Below are positions 26,201-38,200 of a stretch of 64,000 bases of DNA, piece after piece; positions within the stretch are counted from its first letter, which is position 1; each line of letters starts with the position of its first letter. The notes beneath the pieces were generated by a model that saw only the letters and a list, made by a program, of their open reading frames with translations, was not told where the DNA came from and searched no databases. The DNA comes from Zanthoxylum bungeanum (taxonomy: Eukaryota; Streptophyta; Magnoliopsida; Sapindales; Rutaceae), in assembly GCA_019454045.1 (NCBI GenBank), contig SKCR01019539.1, forward strand, positions 1-64,000. Reading direction: 5' to 3'. A program made the translations under genes and the position numbers.

Positions 26201-27000
26201 CCAGGCTTCAGTTTCCTGCAACGAATTGCAAATGTGAATGGGACAAGCAGAATCTAAAATCCAGCTGGATGTAACGGCTTCACAAGCCAAAGATAAATCA
26301 ATAACTGGAAAAATAAAAGTACCTGATGTAGAAGCTCTGTCTCACCTCACTCGGGCAATGTAATCAGGACAGTTCCTTTTTCCAGTGCCCGACTTTGCCG
26401 CAGTGGTGGCATTTGTCTTCAGAAGCCCTTTTGGGCTTTGCAATCTTCGCATGTTGTTGAGGACCAAAAGTCTTCTTATTCTTCTTGCCTTTCTTGTTCT
26501 TTCCCTTGGACCATCCTTGGGAAGAAGCCGAAAGAGAAGTAGTTCTAGGAGGGCGAGTCGGTACTCCCTTCTTAAGGTCCTCTTCTGCCGTGAGCAACAT
26601 CCTATGTAGCTCCTGTTAGGTACATACAGTCCCGTGCATGTTGAAGTACATCACGAACTGGCGAAATGAAGCTGGTAGTGAACCAAGAATGACACTCCTA
26701 CCGAGAATGTCATTCAAGATGAGATTATGTTGCCTCAATTGATCGATCAAATCGATCATCTGAAGAACATGTGGGCTAACACTCTGCCCCTCATCCAGAC
26801 GCGCATGGAACAGTTCCATGGCGACTTTGTGAACAATCACTTGTTCTTGGTTCTCAAATGATTGTCTCAATCGCGTCATCATACTATAGGAATCTAACAT
26901 ACCATAGTACTGTTGCTTGAGTTTCGGAGAAAGTGAACTAAAGATGTATGATTTAACCCTTAAATCATCATCCTTCCAAGTTTCAAAATAAGCATGCATA
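23243..27000 (-). pseudogene. Copia-1 gag-pol polyprotein, broken
   Basis: Copia gag-pol makes the capsid, protease, integrase, reverse transcriptase and RNase H used for retrotransposition. Reading right to left: gag around 26,999-26,616, with an in-frame stop near 26,616; a CCHC zinc knuckle (CHHCGKVGHWK, about 26,410-26,370) followed by a one-base frame change; protease region 26,196-25,858; integrase 25,861-25,298 with HFDVCGPL, LRSD and the E of GVSERRNRT; reverse transcriptase 24,871-23,945 with the YVDDILI catalytic box; RNase H 24,027-23,539 with ADSTTEAEY; end at 23,243. Domains pass through several frames, and an in-frame TAA lies near 24,979. Not able to make one protein as it stands. 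Confidence 0.9.
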
Positions 27001-27071
27001 AAGTCAAGAAAACATGATTAAACATTGATTCAATGAAGGCTAATCATTTTAGGTGGCCTAGAATCAGACTC

Positions 27072-27083
27072 GCTCTGATACCA
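27072..27083 (-). other. Copia-1 primer-binding site
   Basis: TGGTATCAGAGC on the minus strand, 3 bases inside the 5' LTR end, complementary to the 3' end of initiator tRNA-Met as in most plant Copia elements. Confidence 0.85.
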
Positions 27084-27086
27084 TTT

Positions 27087-30000
27087 TGTAGGGGTTTTTT
27101 TTTTTTTTTAGGTGGTGAATCCGGTAACGCAGCGGAAGCGGTGAAAATCCGATTTTCAGATTTCAAAAATTTTTCTCGGATTAATTAAATAAACATATTT
27201 ATTTAACATTCCAATAATCAAATTATGAAAACAAAATTCAAAAAATTTTAAGTGAATTTACCGAAATGCCCTTGCTTTGTATTTTTGTTCATTTTAGTCC
27301 GAAATTGATCAAATCAATTTTGAATGATTCTAAATCATTTCTAAGATGAACTTAGCATGTCCAAAACATCAAAACACCAAAGCAACCAAAATCCCCAAAA
27401 TCTCACATCAAGGCCGAGAGCCTCACTAAGGTTCCAATTGGAACACTTTGTCATTTCATGCATCAAAACACATCAAGATGTAATCCAATGAACATGAAAA
27501 TTTATATGCATCATATAAACACACAAATACACAACATATATGAAAAGCCCCAAATTTGGAATTGGTCATGAACCCTAATTTTTCAATTTCCACAAATTGG
27601 ACAAATTAGACCAAATACATTAAATCAATTACTTCAATCATCATTCTTACATCCAATCCAAGTCTCAACATAATGAAACAACTCAAGATCAAATCTAGGT
27701 CATTTAAGAGTGGGTCAATAACTCTAGATTAGCAACATGGTTTCCAAAACCTTAAAAGAATAGTTATAACTACAATAGTTACAAGCTTTCTTCATCACAC
27801 ATGCTCAACACTTTCAACCAAATTTCCATCATCAAAAACACAAGAAATAATGAAAAGAATAACTTAAGAACATCACAAGATGTTGCCTAGATCCTAAGGA
27901 ACAAATTCCTTTCTAATAGTAAGTTTGAAAAACTTACAAAATCCAAGCTTTTCTTTGAGTTTTTCCTTTTCTTCTTCACTTGCTTTCTTTATTTTCTTTA
28001 ATGGTGTTTCTTGTAAAGTGTATTAGGTTAGCTAAATGAAAATGAAATGAAAAAAATTTATATTAGGGCAAAAAATTGCCTTGGCCGAATTTGCATATAC
28101 CAAATGCAAAAAATATAAATTTCAATTTCATTTGCAAATTCATTAAATCAACTTGCATAAATATCTAAAAACACTTTAATGATATTTATATAAAGTCAAC
28201 AAAGGCAACATAATCATTTACTTTAAATATCATAATGTAAGATATTTATATTTTAATTAATTTAATCATTTAACAATTAAATAATCAATTAATTAATCAA
28301 ATACAAATATATTAAATATATGTATAATATTTACATTAAATATTAAAAACATATATTCATTTAGGATATAAGTCAAATAACTCATTTTGACTATTAATTA
28401 ATGTGTATTTAAATTAATCAAGTATTAAATGTAAATACACAATAATTAGGCAAATGACTATCTAGTCCTTTTAGCACGTATCTTGCGTTTAACCTTTAAA
28501 CGACTTTATATATAATCAATATTATTTATTAATGTTGCTCTAGTGCTCTACGAGTATGTTTCATTATTGAGACTCTCTAGATTCAGGTATATCCGTCACG
28601 AAATCTAATTTCGTGTCCATAATCTATCCACCCGTAGATTATGACGATCACGGATAATCTCGCTGAACCATACAGGTTGAGGTCATGGCAAATGTATAAT
28701 TCCTTCGTCACAGGTATCCGGATAAATCCCAGAGATATAGATGTAAACGTCAAATCTCTATCGGGATTATCCAGTCGACTATTCTATTAGCAATCTCTAA
28801 AAGAATGTTTAGAACTAGCTTCTAAACTTTACCACGGGCCCATGGTTTTATCTGATTGCTAATCATATGGACTACCTATGCTCTGGTACACAGAACTGAC
28901 GGATCCTATCTTGACACACATAGGACACCCTGAGGATCTATCTACACCCAACGAACAGGTGGAGGTCTGATCTAAATAGATCGGTGACGTGACTGCCGTC
29001 TAAGTGTAGAAGATGTCTCATGTGCCCACAATGGCATCTCAAGTCTAAGAATCACAAGTGCTACTCAACCCAAGAAGATTCTTATTGACGCTGGTGTACC
29101 ATACATTAAGAATCTTCGGTGAGTCGTTCAGTGTTTATTCGCTATAAACACCTACACGTCTATACTAGTCTCCAAGACTAATGGTTCATTGAGAAACCAT
29201 TGGAATCATATATTCCAGTATACGACATGTACCGGTCTCAACGGGTTTACTATACTGACCAAGTAGTGTAAACCTTGACCAGGAACTGTCTGAGAATGAC
29301 AACGTCATGATACTTCTCAATGTCCGTTGCGACGTTTTTGCAACTGTATCTTGACTAATCATTCTCGGGACATTACGTCTTTACCATATAGAAAGATAGA
29401 TTATATTATAGAAACTGCATATATTATTCATAATAATAATGTTTTACAGAAGTATTTAACAGAAATACAACCGGGAATTGGCGCTCTGAGCACCATGTTG
29501 GACAAAATGACCCATAGCGTCACTATTTGCACAGATCATTGTGTTGTTGTAGCAAATTTACTATGTGACAAGGAAATTGCACTCTCATCATTTGTGATTA
29601 GATCACCATAGATATATAAATGAAGAGAGGTCCCTATGATTAGTTCCTGGATTGAGAATGATATGAGACAGTATCAATCCCCGAAGGATTAATCATTAAA
29701 TATCCCTAGCCGGAGTATTATCGAGACTGGACATCGATAATGCGGAATAGGCTAGTATTGCACTTGTGTGCGTTGTGAGGGCACAACGGCATAGTTCTCA
29801 TATATATAAGTATCAGATACTTATGCAAGTGCGATAGGAGGTCGTGTTTCACCGATGGTACGGGAAACAGCTTCGCTCTGGATAAACCCCTCGGAATTCC
29901 ATTGGTATTATGACTATGTGTCTATGGGAGGCCGAAATCAAGGTAGGTGTGTATAGTATTAACCTGAGACTTACATCGCTAATACTTACGATAATCGATA

Positions 30001-31622
30001 GACTTTGGTCTTGGTGGTACAGGGCTTTAACCGGTTCTGCGTACACCACTTCTGGGTTTATCAGAGAGTCGTAGTGTATTGGGTGTGATGTCGAGACGGA
30101 AGTATCACTTCAGTCATAGTGGAGATGATGTCACGCAGGATACGGTACTAGTGCTCTTGAGTGATGCGCATCCAATCGGGATATTGTGACCAGATCATAA
30201 ATATCCGATTATAGAGACTATGTTACCAGACATCCGATATGTGTTTCGGACGGGGCAGACACTTATCCAGCCCCAGCCCTAGCACGTGACTATCCGATAC
30301 TGGGCCGATATACACAATACTTGGTATACTACACTTGATATAGATCTTAAATATTCTTATAAGAATATGTCCGGAGAATTGGGAAGACTTGGTGCTTTGC
30401 TAGGAGTCGACCTTGTCTCGTAAATCGGTAGAACGTAGTACTTGGTACGTACGTGATTCGGATACACCGACGACCGTATTTACTTCCAACGTATCCGGGA
30501 ATCTCATGGGTCGCTTCCCGATAATCCACCGATGACGCATAACTCGCACTCTTAAATAATCTGGGATTATATAGAAGAGAGAGAAAATTAATCTGGGATT
30601 AATTACGGAGATATTTTATCTAGGATAAAATATCGTCTAGAGAGAGATAACGATTAATTTGGAATTAATCGGTAAATTAATATATTCGATATATTAAACG
30701 AAATTAGATTTCGACGCGGAATTAAAATTAGATTTTAATTCGGGCGAATGAATTAATTTAGAATTAATTCGTTAGCGACGTGAATAGTGAATTCGCTAGG
30801 CGTAATCATTTAATTACGACGCGACGAAAAATTCGTTAATTGGGAATTAGCGAACCCGAGCCCGAGTGTGATTGCAAGCGCATTCGTATTTCGAATTCGA
30901 GTGCGGCAACGCAAGTCACATCAAGCGTCAAATCATTCGTCACATCAAGCGTCAAATCAAAAGTCACTTTGAGTGATGTGATTGATTGATTGATTGATGT
31001 GATTGATTGAATGATGGAAAGACACACATCAAGTCACTTTATTAAAGTGACAATGAATAGTTGATGTTAGTAGGTGTAATAGTGTTTGGAGGGAAAAGCA
31101 TTTACTTTTGGTTTTATTTAATCAATTAAGTAATTGGTTTTATTAGTTTTATTGGAAAAATATATAAAGGCTTTTTTGGAAAAAGCTTAACTCAACCTAT
31201 TACACAACTTTCTTCTCTCTCTTTTCTCTCTTCAAACTCACGCCCAAAGCAACATTTTTACTGGTTTTTGAAGCCAAAATGGCGTGAACAAAGGGAAGCC
31301 AAGAGTTGGGTTTTCATGGTGAAAATCCAAGTGCTAGCACACTACGAGACTTGCGAAGGTGGTAGGGAGGTTCACCCATGAGTCGGGATTCGTTTGACGC
31401 AATCTTGGAGCTCATTTCCTTGGATCAAATTCTGATTTTGTGGGCTGTGAACTGCACAGCAGTGGCGCCAAAACAGTGAGCATTTTGGGCTTTGTTCGTC
31501 TTCAAATCGTCTCAACCGATCGATGTGAGTATTCTGCTACGTCCGTTGGTGTATTCACTCATTAATTTCATGTCTTGTTTGATCTTGGGAACTAGATAAT
31601 AACCAACACACCAACCCCAACA
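27087..31622 (-). repeat. Copia-1 5' LTR (right), split by a solo LTR
   Basis: Matches the left LTR from 27,087 to 29,495 and again for its outermost 9 bp at 31,614-31,622. Between them lies another LTR with its own TSD. The break is 9 bp from the outer edge of this LTR. Differences from the left LTR are single bases and 1-2 base indels. Confidence 0.9.
29496..31608 (+). mobile_element. Solo LTR, 2,113 bp, inserted in Copia-1 5' LTR
   Basis: Begins TGTTGGACAAAATG and ends ATAACCAACA; perfect TSD cacca (29,491-29,495 and 31,609-31,613). A tatataaag promoter box at about 31,161 is followed by a pyrimidine-rich leader, giving plus orientation. The middle (about 30,540-30,800) has many local inverted repeats of the aattaat/attaatt type. 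No internal domain, so it is the product of LTR-LTR recombination. Its parent family is not otherwise in the window. Confidence 0.85.
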
Positions 31623-31999
31623 GGATCTACCATAATGCATTACAAATCATATAATTGACTATCTATCATCGCACAATTACTGCTTTGTAATACATAAGTC
31701 ATAAATCATTATATGAATGTGAACTGAATTAGATGCAAAATCTATGAGCTGAAAACGTGTATGAACCTTACTATAAAGGCATGCTTGATTTGTAAATTTA
31801 TAACATCATTAAGAACTATGCAGTCAAATTATAAATGTGTATAACCTAAATTAAAACATAATATATATCAATTAAAGACACATATCAAAATCGAAGTACA
31901 AACTAAAAGTGTAATTGATAGCATGAACTGAAATCTTAAAGTTGAGATCATAAACTTAAATTGTGACGTAATTCATATGTAATCATCGTAACTTAAGAG

Positions 32000-32033
<34 letters not shown>

Positions 32034-32037
<4 letters not shown>

Positions 32038-34542
32038 AGGATTGGTGCTCCGAGTGCCAATCCTGATCGTATTTATGTCTAATTCATAAATACGAGCAGT
32101 TCGATTTTCCATAACATTACTAATTTTACTGGTAGCACCCTTGTCTTTTATACATTTATTCGATCTAATCTGATTACGATTAGATCGAAACTGAATCTGG
32201 TTCAGTGATATGTGTATATTAGACAAAGACCCTAGGATTTACAGTATAATGCGCAGTTACAACGTAGTTTGTAATTGACATTGGGAAGCGCACTATTAGT
32301 TGTATATTCTTAAATAAAGTTCCTGGTCAAGATTTACTAACACGGGTCGGTTAGTAAAATCCGCTGAGACCAGTACATGTCGTATATCGTGACTTGGTCC
32401 GATGGTTTATCCCAGTGACCCATGAGTCTAGGGAGACTCTTATAGACATGTAGGTGTTTATTTGATAAGACACTGAACGACTCACTGAAGGTTTCCTAAT
32501 AGATGGTACACCAACGTCAATAGGAACCTTCTCAAGTTGAGCGAGCATAGTGGTCCTTAGACTTGAGATACCACAGTGGGATATATGAGTTATCCTCCAC
32601 ACTTTGATGGCAGTCACGTCAACGATCTATTCATGATCAGACCTCGGCCTGTTCGTTGGGTGTGGACTGATGCTTATGATATCCAGTGCGTATCAAGATA
32701 GGATCCGTCAGTCCTGTGTACATGGCATAGACATCCAGCACGTGTTTACGATCTAGTAAATCCATGGCCGTGGTATAACGTCGGAAACCAGTTCTGAGTG
32801 TTATTTCATGATCGTAAATTGAAAGTCGACTGTATTATACCGAACAGATTTGACGTTTATATCTATATCCCAGGTATAATACGGATGGCCTGTGACGGAG
32901 GGATTATACATATGCTATGACCTCGACTTGCATAGTTTAGCGAGATTATCTGTGGTCATCATAATCCATGAGTGGGTGGATTATGGACACGAAATTGGAT
33001 TTCGTGACGGATAAACCTAAGCTTAGAGAGTCCCACAATATGAAGTGTACTCGTTGAGCACTTGGGCAACGCGAAATGAATAATACAGATTATTCATAAT
33101 ACTTCACCGGATTAAATGAGTTAATTTGGATCGTTTAATCGTTAAACGACAACACATGCAATTAGGGAATTTTGTCCGCTAATAATTATTGTGTATTTGT
33201 ATTTGATACATAATACGATTAGATACACATTAATTATTTTTCAAATGAGATTTTGACACATGCCATAAATATATGTATTTATTATTTAATGTAAATAAAA
33301 ATAGATTATTATTTAATTATCTAGTTATTTAAATGTTAAATAATTAAATAATTAAATTTTTAAACTTTATCCATTTTTCATTAAGTATATGATACATGGT
33401 GATAAATCATTGGGACAAATGGCATGAGTTTAATTACACCTTATTCATGTCCAATTTTGATTGGATAATTATAAAGTGATAAAGCTTTAATTTGATTAAA
33501 TTTTAAGTTGACAAAATTGCACCCTTGACCACTCATTTTCGTCCATATATAAAGGAAAAGAAAAAATTGTTTTTTCATTATCTTCCACTTCTCTCCACTG
33601 CCGAAACAAGCTCCAAAATATGGGTTTGAAAATTTGTTTCAAAATCTTGAAGATTTGAAGGAAAAGATCAAGGACAAGCTTAGGAAATAAGAGATTAAAA
33701 GGTAATCTTTTAACCCAAAGCTTAGAAATATGATTTCTTATTTCTTTTTATTTAGAAAGTGTTCTAGGGTTTCTTTCAAATCTAAAATTTGGGGCTTTGT
33801 TGTTTGGTGGATGGATTGGAAGTTAGGATGCATGTGTGAAGTAGTATTTTGATGGAATTAGTGTAATTTCATTCCAATTTGTTCAAATTATTATTGGACA
33901 TTTTTGTTGCCATTCTAGAGTTGTTGATCCACTCTAAATAGCCTAGAATTGTTCTAGAGTTATTCATTTATGGTGGGATTCATTTGGTGATGGATTAATT
34001 AGATTAATCTTGTTGAAATTTGGATTAAAGCATGGAAAAATGACAAATTCGGTTACTGTTTTCAGACCTGGAAATGTTACTGATTTTGTGGTGAAATTGT
34101 TGTCTTTAGAATGTTTTGGATGTAATTTGGGTGTTGGCACAATTGCCGGAAAGTGTTTCCGACTTGAAATAAGCGAAAACGGCCAAAAACGGCGTTACCG
34201 GGTGGATTTTGAGCCAACCGGGTGACGGCTGTGAAAACAGTGATTCCGTCACTGTTCAGGCAGCCCGTGAACTGCCCCGACACTATTGGAGCTGACCTGG
34301 GCAGTTTCCATAAGTGGCGAGTAGTCGGTTCGGTCAAAAATGAGTTTTAGGCAATTTTGCGGAAAACCAGTTTTCGTAAAAGTTTCGCGAGTTTTCAACT
34401 ATATTTATGTTAATATATGATATTAAATAAATTGGTTTAGGTAATATATGAATAATTTATTCGGTATTTTGAAAAAGTTTTTAAAATACGATATCGCCCG
34501 GACCCGCGCTTCCGCTGCGCCCTATCGCCCAAAACCCCAACA
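32034..34542 (+). repeat. Copia-2 5' LTR
   Basis: TG...CA ended, 2,509 bp. Contains a TATATAAA box at 33,546-33,553 as likely transcription start region. Short frames at 32,351-32,617 and 34,010-34,337 recur in the other LTR because the LTRs are copies; nothing marks them as genes. Confidence 0.92.
33546..33553 (+). promoter_or_regulatory. Copia-2 LTR TATA box
   Basis: TATATAAA followed by an A-rich and then pyrimidine-rich leader. The same box occurs at 57,090-57,097 in the 3' LTR. Confidence 0.55.
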
Positions 34543-34546
34543 AAAA

Positions 34547-34558
34547 TGGTATCAGAGC
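34547..34558 (+). other. Copia-2 primer-binding site
   Basis: tggtatcagagc, initiator tRNA-Met type, 4 bases after the LTR end. The following bases gggtctgatgc also resemble those after the Copia-1 site. Confidence 0.85.
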
Positions 34559-34898
34559 GGGTCTGATGCTTCATCCATTACATTTTTCATGCTTGATATA
34601 TGATATTTAATCCAATTTTAATGTTCGCACATGCTAGGAATCTATATGTGTTTCTTTACTTTTCGGTTCTTCGTTAACGGAAAATGTAACGAAATTTAAT
34701 AGTTAAATTAAGTTATATTTTCTATAGGTAGAATTGAAATATTTAGAAAATGATTTAGATTAAAATTCTGCATTGGATGTAGATTATAACTTTCGTAGGA
34801 AAATCCCCATTTTTAAATATGGCTGTAAAGTAACGTGTATTAGATACATGTTTCTTGGTCCGCCTTGTCAGTACGGATGCAAATGATTTCCTGATGCT

Positions 34899-35221
34899 AT
34901 AGCTGTATCGTGCCAAAGCTGTGCAGTTATGGTTGATGGTAGTTCATTTGCGCCGGTATAACTTATATGATAAGAGACAAATTCAAGTGAAAGTGGAAAT
35001 CCTGAACGTGCCAAAGCTGTCAGGACTACACCGGTAGCTTGAGTTTGTCATTGACAAGTATAGCCTTGATACGCCTCCCTGTGAACGTGCCAAATCTGTC
35101 ACAGCGAGAAACGGTCAGGACCAAAACCAGGAGTCACTGGTGAGTGATTGACAAAGAGTTGTCTACCTAATGAATATACGTAGGCGAGAACGTGCCAAAG
35201 CTGTGAGTCGAAATATATTCA
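34899..35221 (+). other. Four hairpins sharing one 14-nt loop
   Basis: The loop ACGTGCCAAAGCTG (first base T in copy 1; T for the second G in copy 3) recurs at 34908-34921, 35006-35019, 35085-35098 and 35190-35203, spaced about 80-105 nt. Flanking stems differ: 34899-34907 with 34922-34930 (9 pairs incl. wobbles), CCTGA/TCAGG at 35001 and 35020, CTGTGA/TCACAG at 35079 and 35099. Copy 4 has a weaker close stem but is enclosed by TGAATATA/TATATTCA (35171-35178, 35214-35221). Copy 2 is enclosed by a 12-pair stem, gacaaattcaag with cttgagtttgtc. Role unknown. Confidence 0.75.
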
Positions 35222-38200
35222 TGGGATCTTACTCTCACTATGGAATTCGATTTAATTATTGAATTCCCGTTGTCCGTCGGGGATTACGGTATTACGTAAA
35301 GTAGTGGGAGACACTGCTGAGTTTAAAAATCCATAACTTAAGCAGTGCGTAATTTTATGGAATTTACTGCTTTCGTTTTCTTTTATTCTATATTGTTTAT
35401 AGATTTACATTTCTAATTCACTGGATGTCTATTATTAGAATAGGTTTTCTGACTTTACCTATGGTTGCGTAGCTCTAGAATAGGTTCTAGAAAGACAGTA
35501 GACTTAAATATTGTTAGATTAGTTGAAACCATCGGGAATTATTGTTCTGATTTTCTTTGAAAATCGAGATGGTTTGTGACTTAGTTTCTAAGTCACGATT
35601 AGGTAATCTAAATAGATATCTGTGTTTGGATATGATAATCTTGTTAGAATTGTTTCTTATGCATAAAAGAATTGACTTGAATAGTTCATGTCTCGAGATT
35701 CTTGACTGGCATAAGAAAATCTATTTAGTATTTGTTTATCTTTAATGATGTTTCTTGGCTTTTAGTGACTTTTAGAAGTCACGTGTCCGACACAGTTTGC
35801 TAATAAATTATTTTGCAATCGTTGTGAATAATTGAACGCAAATTATAAAGCTTAAGAAATGAGATGCGTATAGTTGTGTATAGAGAATTTTGATTCTCGC
35901 AATACGACAACTGTAGGTATTGGATACCAGATCTCCCGTCTAGTTAATTAAAATAATGTTTAATAATTGTTTTGATATTTGATATCGGAACTTGTGACTA
36001 TTGGATAGTTACTTGTTCTGTATAAACAGTTGTTACATATTTTAATATAACTATTAGTGTCATTGATGAAAGATAAATATTAAGAAAAATATTCGGTAAA
36101 GTAAATAACTTAGAACTGTGCGTTATGAGGTTTTATCATAAAAGCATTAGATGATTGTTCCTTATGGTAAAGGATGGTCTGATACAAGATCACACCACAT
36201 ATCCTTTTCTATTTAATGAATATTGTATTCAGGTTGTGTTTAAATCTCATTTAATCGATGGTTGTCATTGAACCACCAACTTATTAAACTAATACATTGG
36301 ATGTATATAGTTTAACGAATTCGAAATTGCCTATATAGTTTTCTTTACTCCGTAACGTAGTTAATGATTTGTCATGACTTGGTTACGTGTTTCTGTTAGA
36401 GAACATGTTGAACGTCTTGAATTGTTCAAGAACTGTCAATATGTTGCTAATGAAACTTGGATAGAATATTTTGAATTGTTCAAAGATATTTTATCTGAAG
36501 TGTTGAAAACTATAAAATTCATAATGAGTCTTTGAGTTGTTCGAGGATGTTTGATTTGATCAAACAAATGAATTTATGGTAATTAGTTCTAATGATATTT
36601 AATGAATGTGATTCTTACTCAGTATTAAACTTCCACGATTCCATTGTGATGGAATTGGTCAGTGGGAGTTATTGAATCTTATATGATTTGATTCGTTGAT
36701 ATTGAGAGTTACCGAATTAATTTTCAATACTCTTGGGGTTATGCTCCAGTAACACCAATTCGTCTCTTTAATTTTGGTTCCATTGGCTTCTACAGTCACG
36801 TATACGATATGTAATAGTAGAGAATTCGAATCTTGAATAGTTTGAGATTTGAATCTTTCTTTTATATAATGATTATATAATTGAAAGTACTTGCACCTCG
36901 GAGGTACAAGTAAGGTTTATCATTTATTCTATTCAATGGAATATTGTATTCTATTTGATAGAATATATTTTCTACGATCCCGAGTAATAAAATTATTTTA
37001 CTACTTGGTGGTCGACATTTGATGTTGACGATTGTAGAAAGGACTTGACTTAGTGGAGTCAAATGTGAAAGTGATAAATTGTGATGGAACTACAGAGTTA
37101 ATAAGATGAAATGACCCTTGGATAACTTCCGTATAAGTACAATAAGATGTTAGAATCATTTACAAAGTATCTGATACTTAATGGTTCTGATGTTTTCTTA
37201 TCGAAGAAAATTATCCTATAACTTATAGTGTGAGCGATATTTGATATTGACTTCGGAATTTGTCATTGAACCATGGATCTAACTTGTTCATGGCTTACTA
37301 CGATCAAGTTTTGAACTTGATTAAGCTTTCGTTATGAATAGTTCATAAAGTGTGCAAATTGTTTGTGCAGCAAAAGCATAATGAGCTTGATAAAGGTTTG
37401 ACCTTTATAGTATGACAGTGAGTAGGTTATACTCAGTAGTCTATTGTAGATTCTGAGGAAGCTTGTCTCTAGTCACACTGATTGAACGATTAAGGATCTG
37501 TTGGTTAATGTTGATATTGAACTGTATTTTGGCAAAAGAATGTAAAGTGGCGTTCTTGAGTGATTTATTCGAATGAGAAATCTGTTGTGATTTATTTGTT
37601 TGAAGAGTTCATTCTAGAATGGCCCTAGGGTTTATATTATGCTAAGATCACAGTTTGATACACTGGCTTATGGAGCCTATTGTAGACTCAGATAAGTTTT
37701 CCGGAAATTCGTACTCTCTGTTTTTGATATTAGTCAGATTGTCTGGTTTTATCGAAGTATAGAGACTACATATTTGTCAGTAGGGTCAGTGGGAGCGTAC
37801 AAATTTCTTTCTAATACTATATATCATTAAGTCTTCTTTTCTCCGTGAGAGCAGTTGGAGTAGTCTCTGATATATCTGATATAAGGTTTTATATATATGA
37901 TATAAAACTAAGAGACTTGTGAAAGACTCTCATTAATCGCATATTAGATATGATCTAATAAAGGACACAACAAGACTATCTGTATGACAGTTAGTATAAC
38001 TGTTTGACAGTTAACGTGTCTTTTATGTATATAGTATTCATCTTTCGTAAAGGATGATTCCTTTATCGAAAGAAAGATTGATTGGAATGTCTAGTCAATC
38101 TTATGCATCATAGGATGATGGCGTGATGAATAACATATTATGTGCGATTATAGATATCAATTTAATTGTAATTGTTACGAGTTATTTTGATTTGTTGCAG

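Larger units (their letters stand above)
20820..31622 (-). mobile_element. Copia-1, full-length Ty1/Copia element with decayed pol
   Basis: TSD ggatc at 20,815-20,819 and 31,623-31,627. In element orientation the 5' LTR is on the right and the 3' LTR on the left. Primer-binding site TGGTATCAGAGC at 27,083-27,072 (initiator tRNA-Met type); purine tract AGAGAAAGTGGGAGATTT at 23,244-23,227. The internal domain (23,227-27,086) is 3.86 kb, the normal size for Copia gag-pol. The order integrase before reverse transcriptase confirms Copia. The LTRs look nearly identical apart from an inserted solo LTR. Confidence 0.92.

Noticed and set aside
30836..31027. Frame with SIQSITSINQSIT repeats
   Set aside because: Caused by short gattgatt repeats inside the solo LTR.
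34861..35221. Self-cleaving ribozyme in the hairpin cluster
   Set aside because: The conserved loop matches neither the hammerhead core (CTGATGA...GAAA) nor other cores I can recognise.
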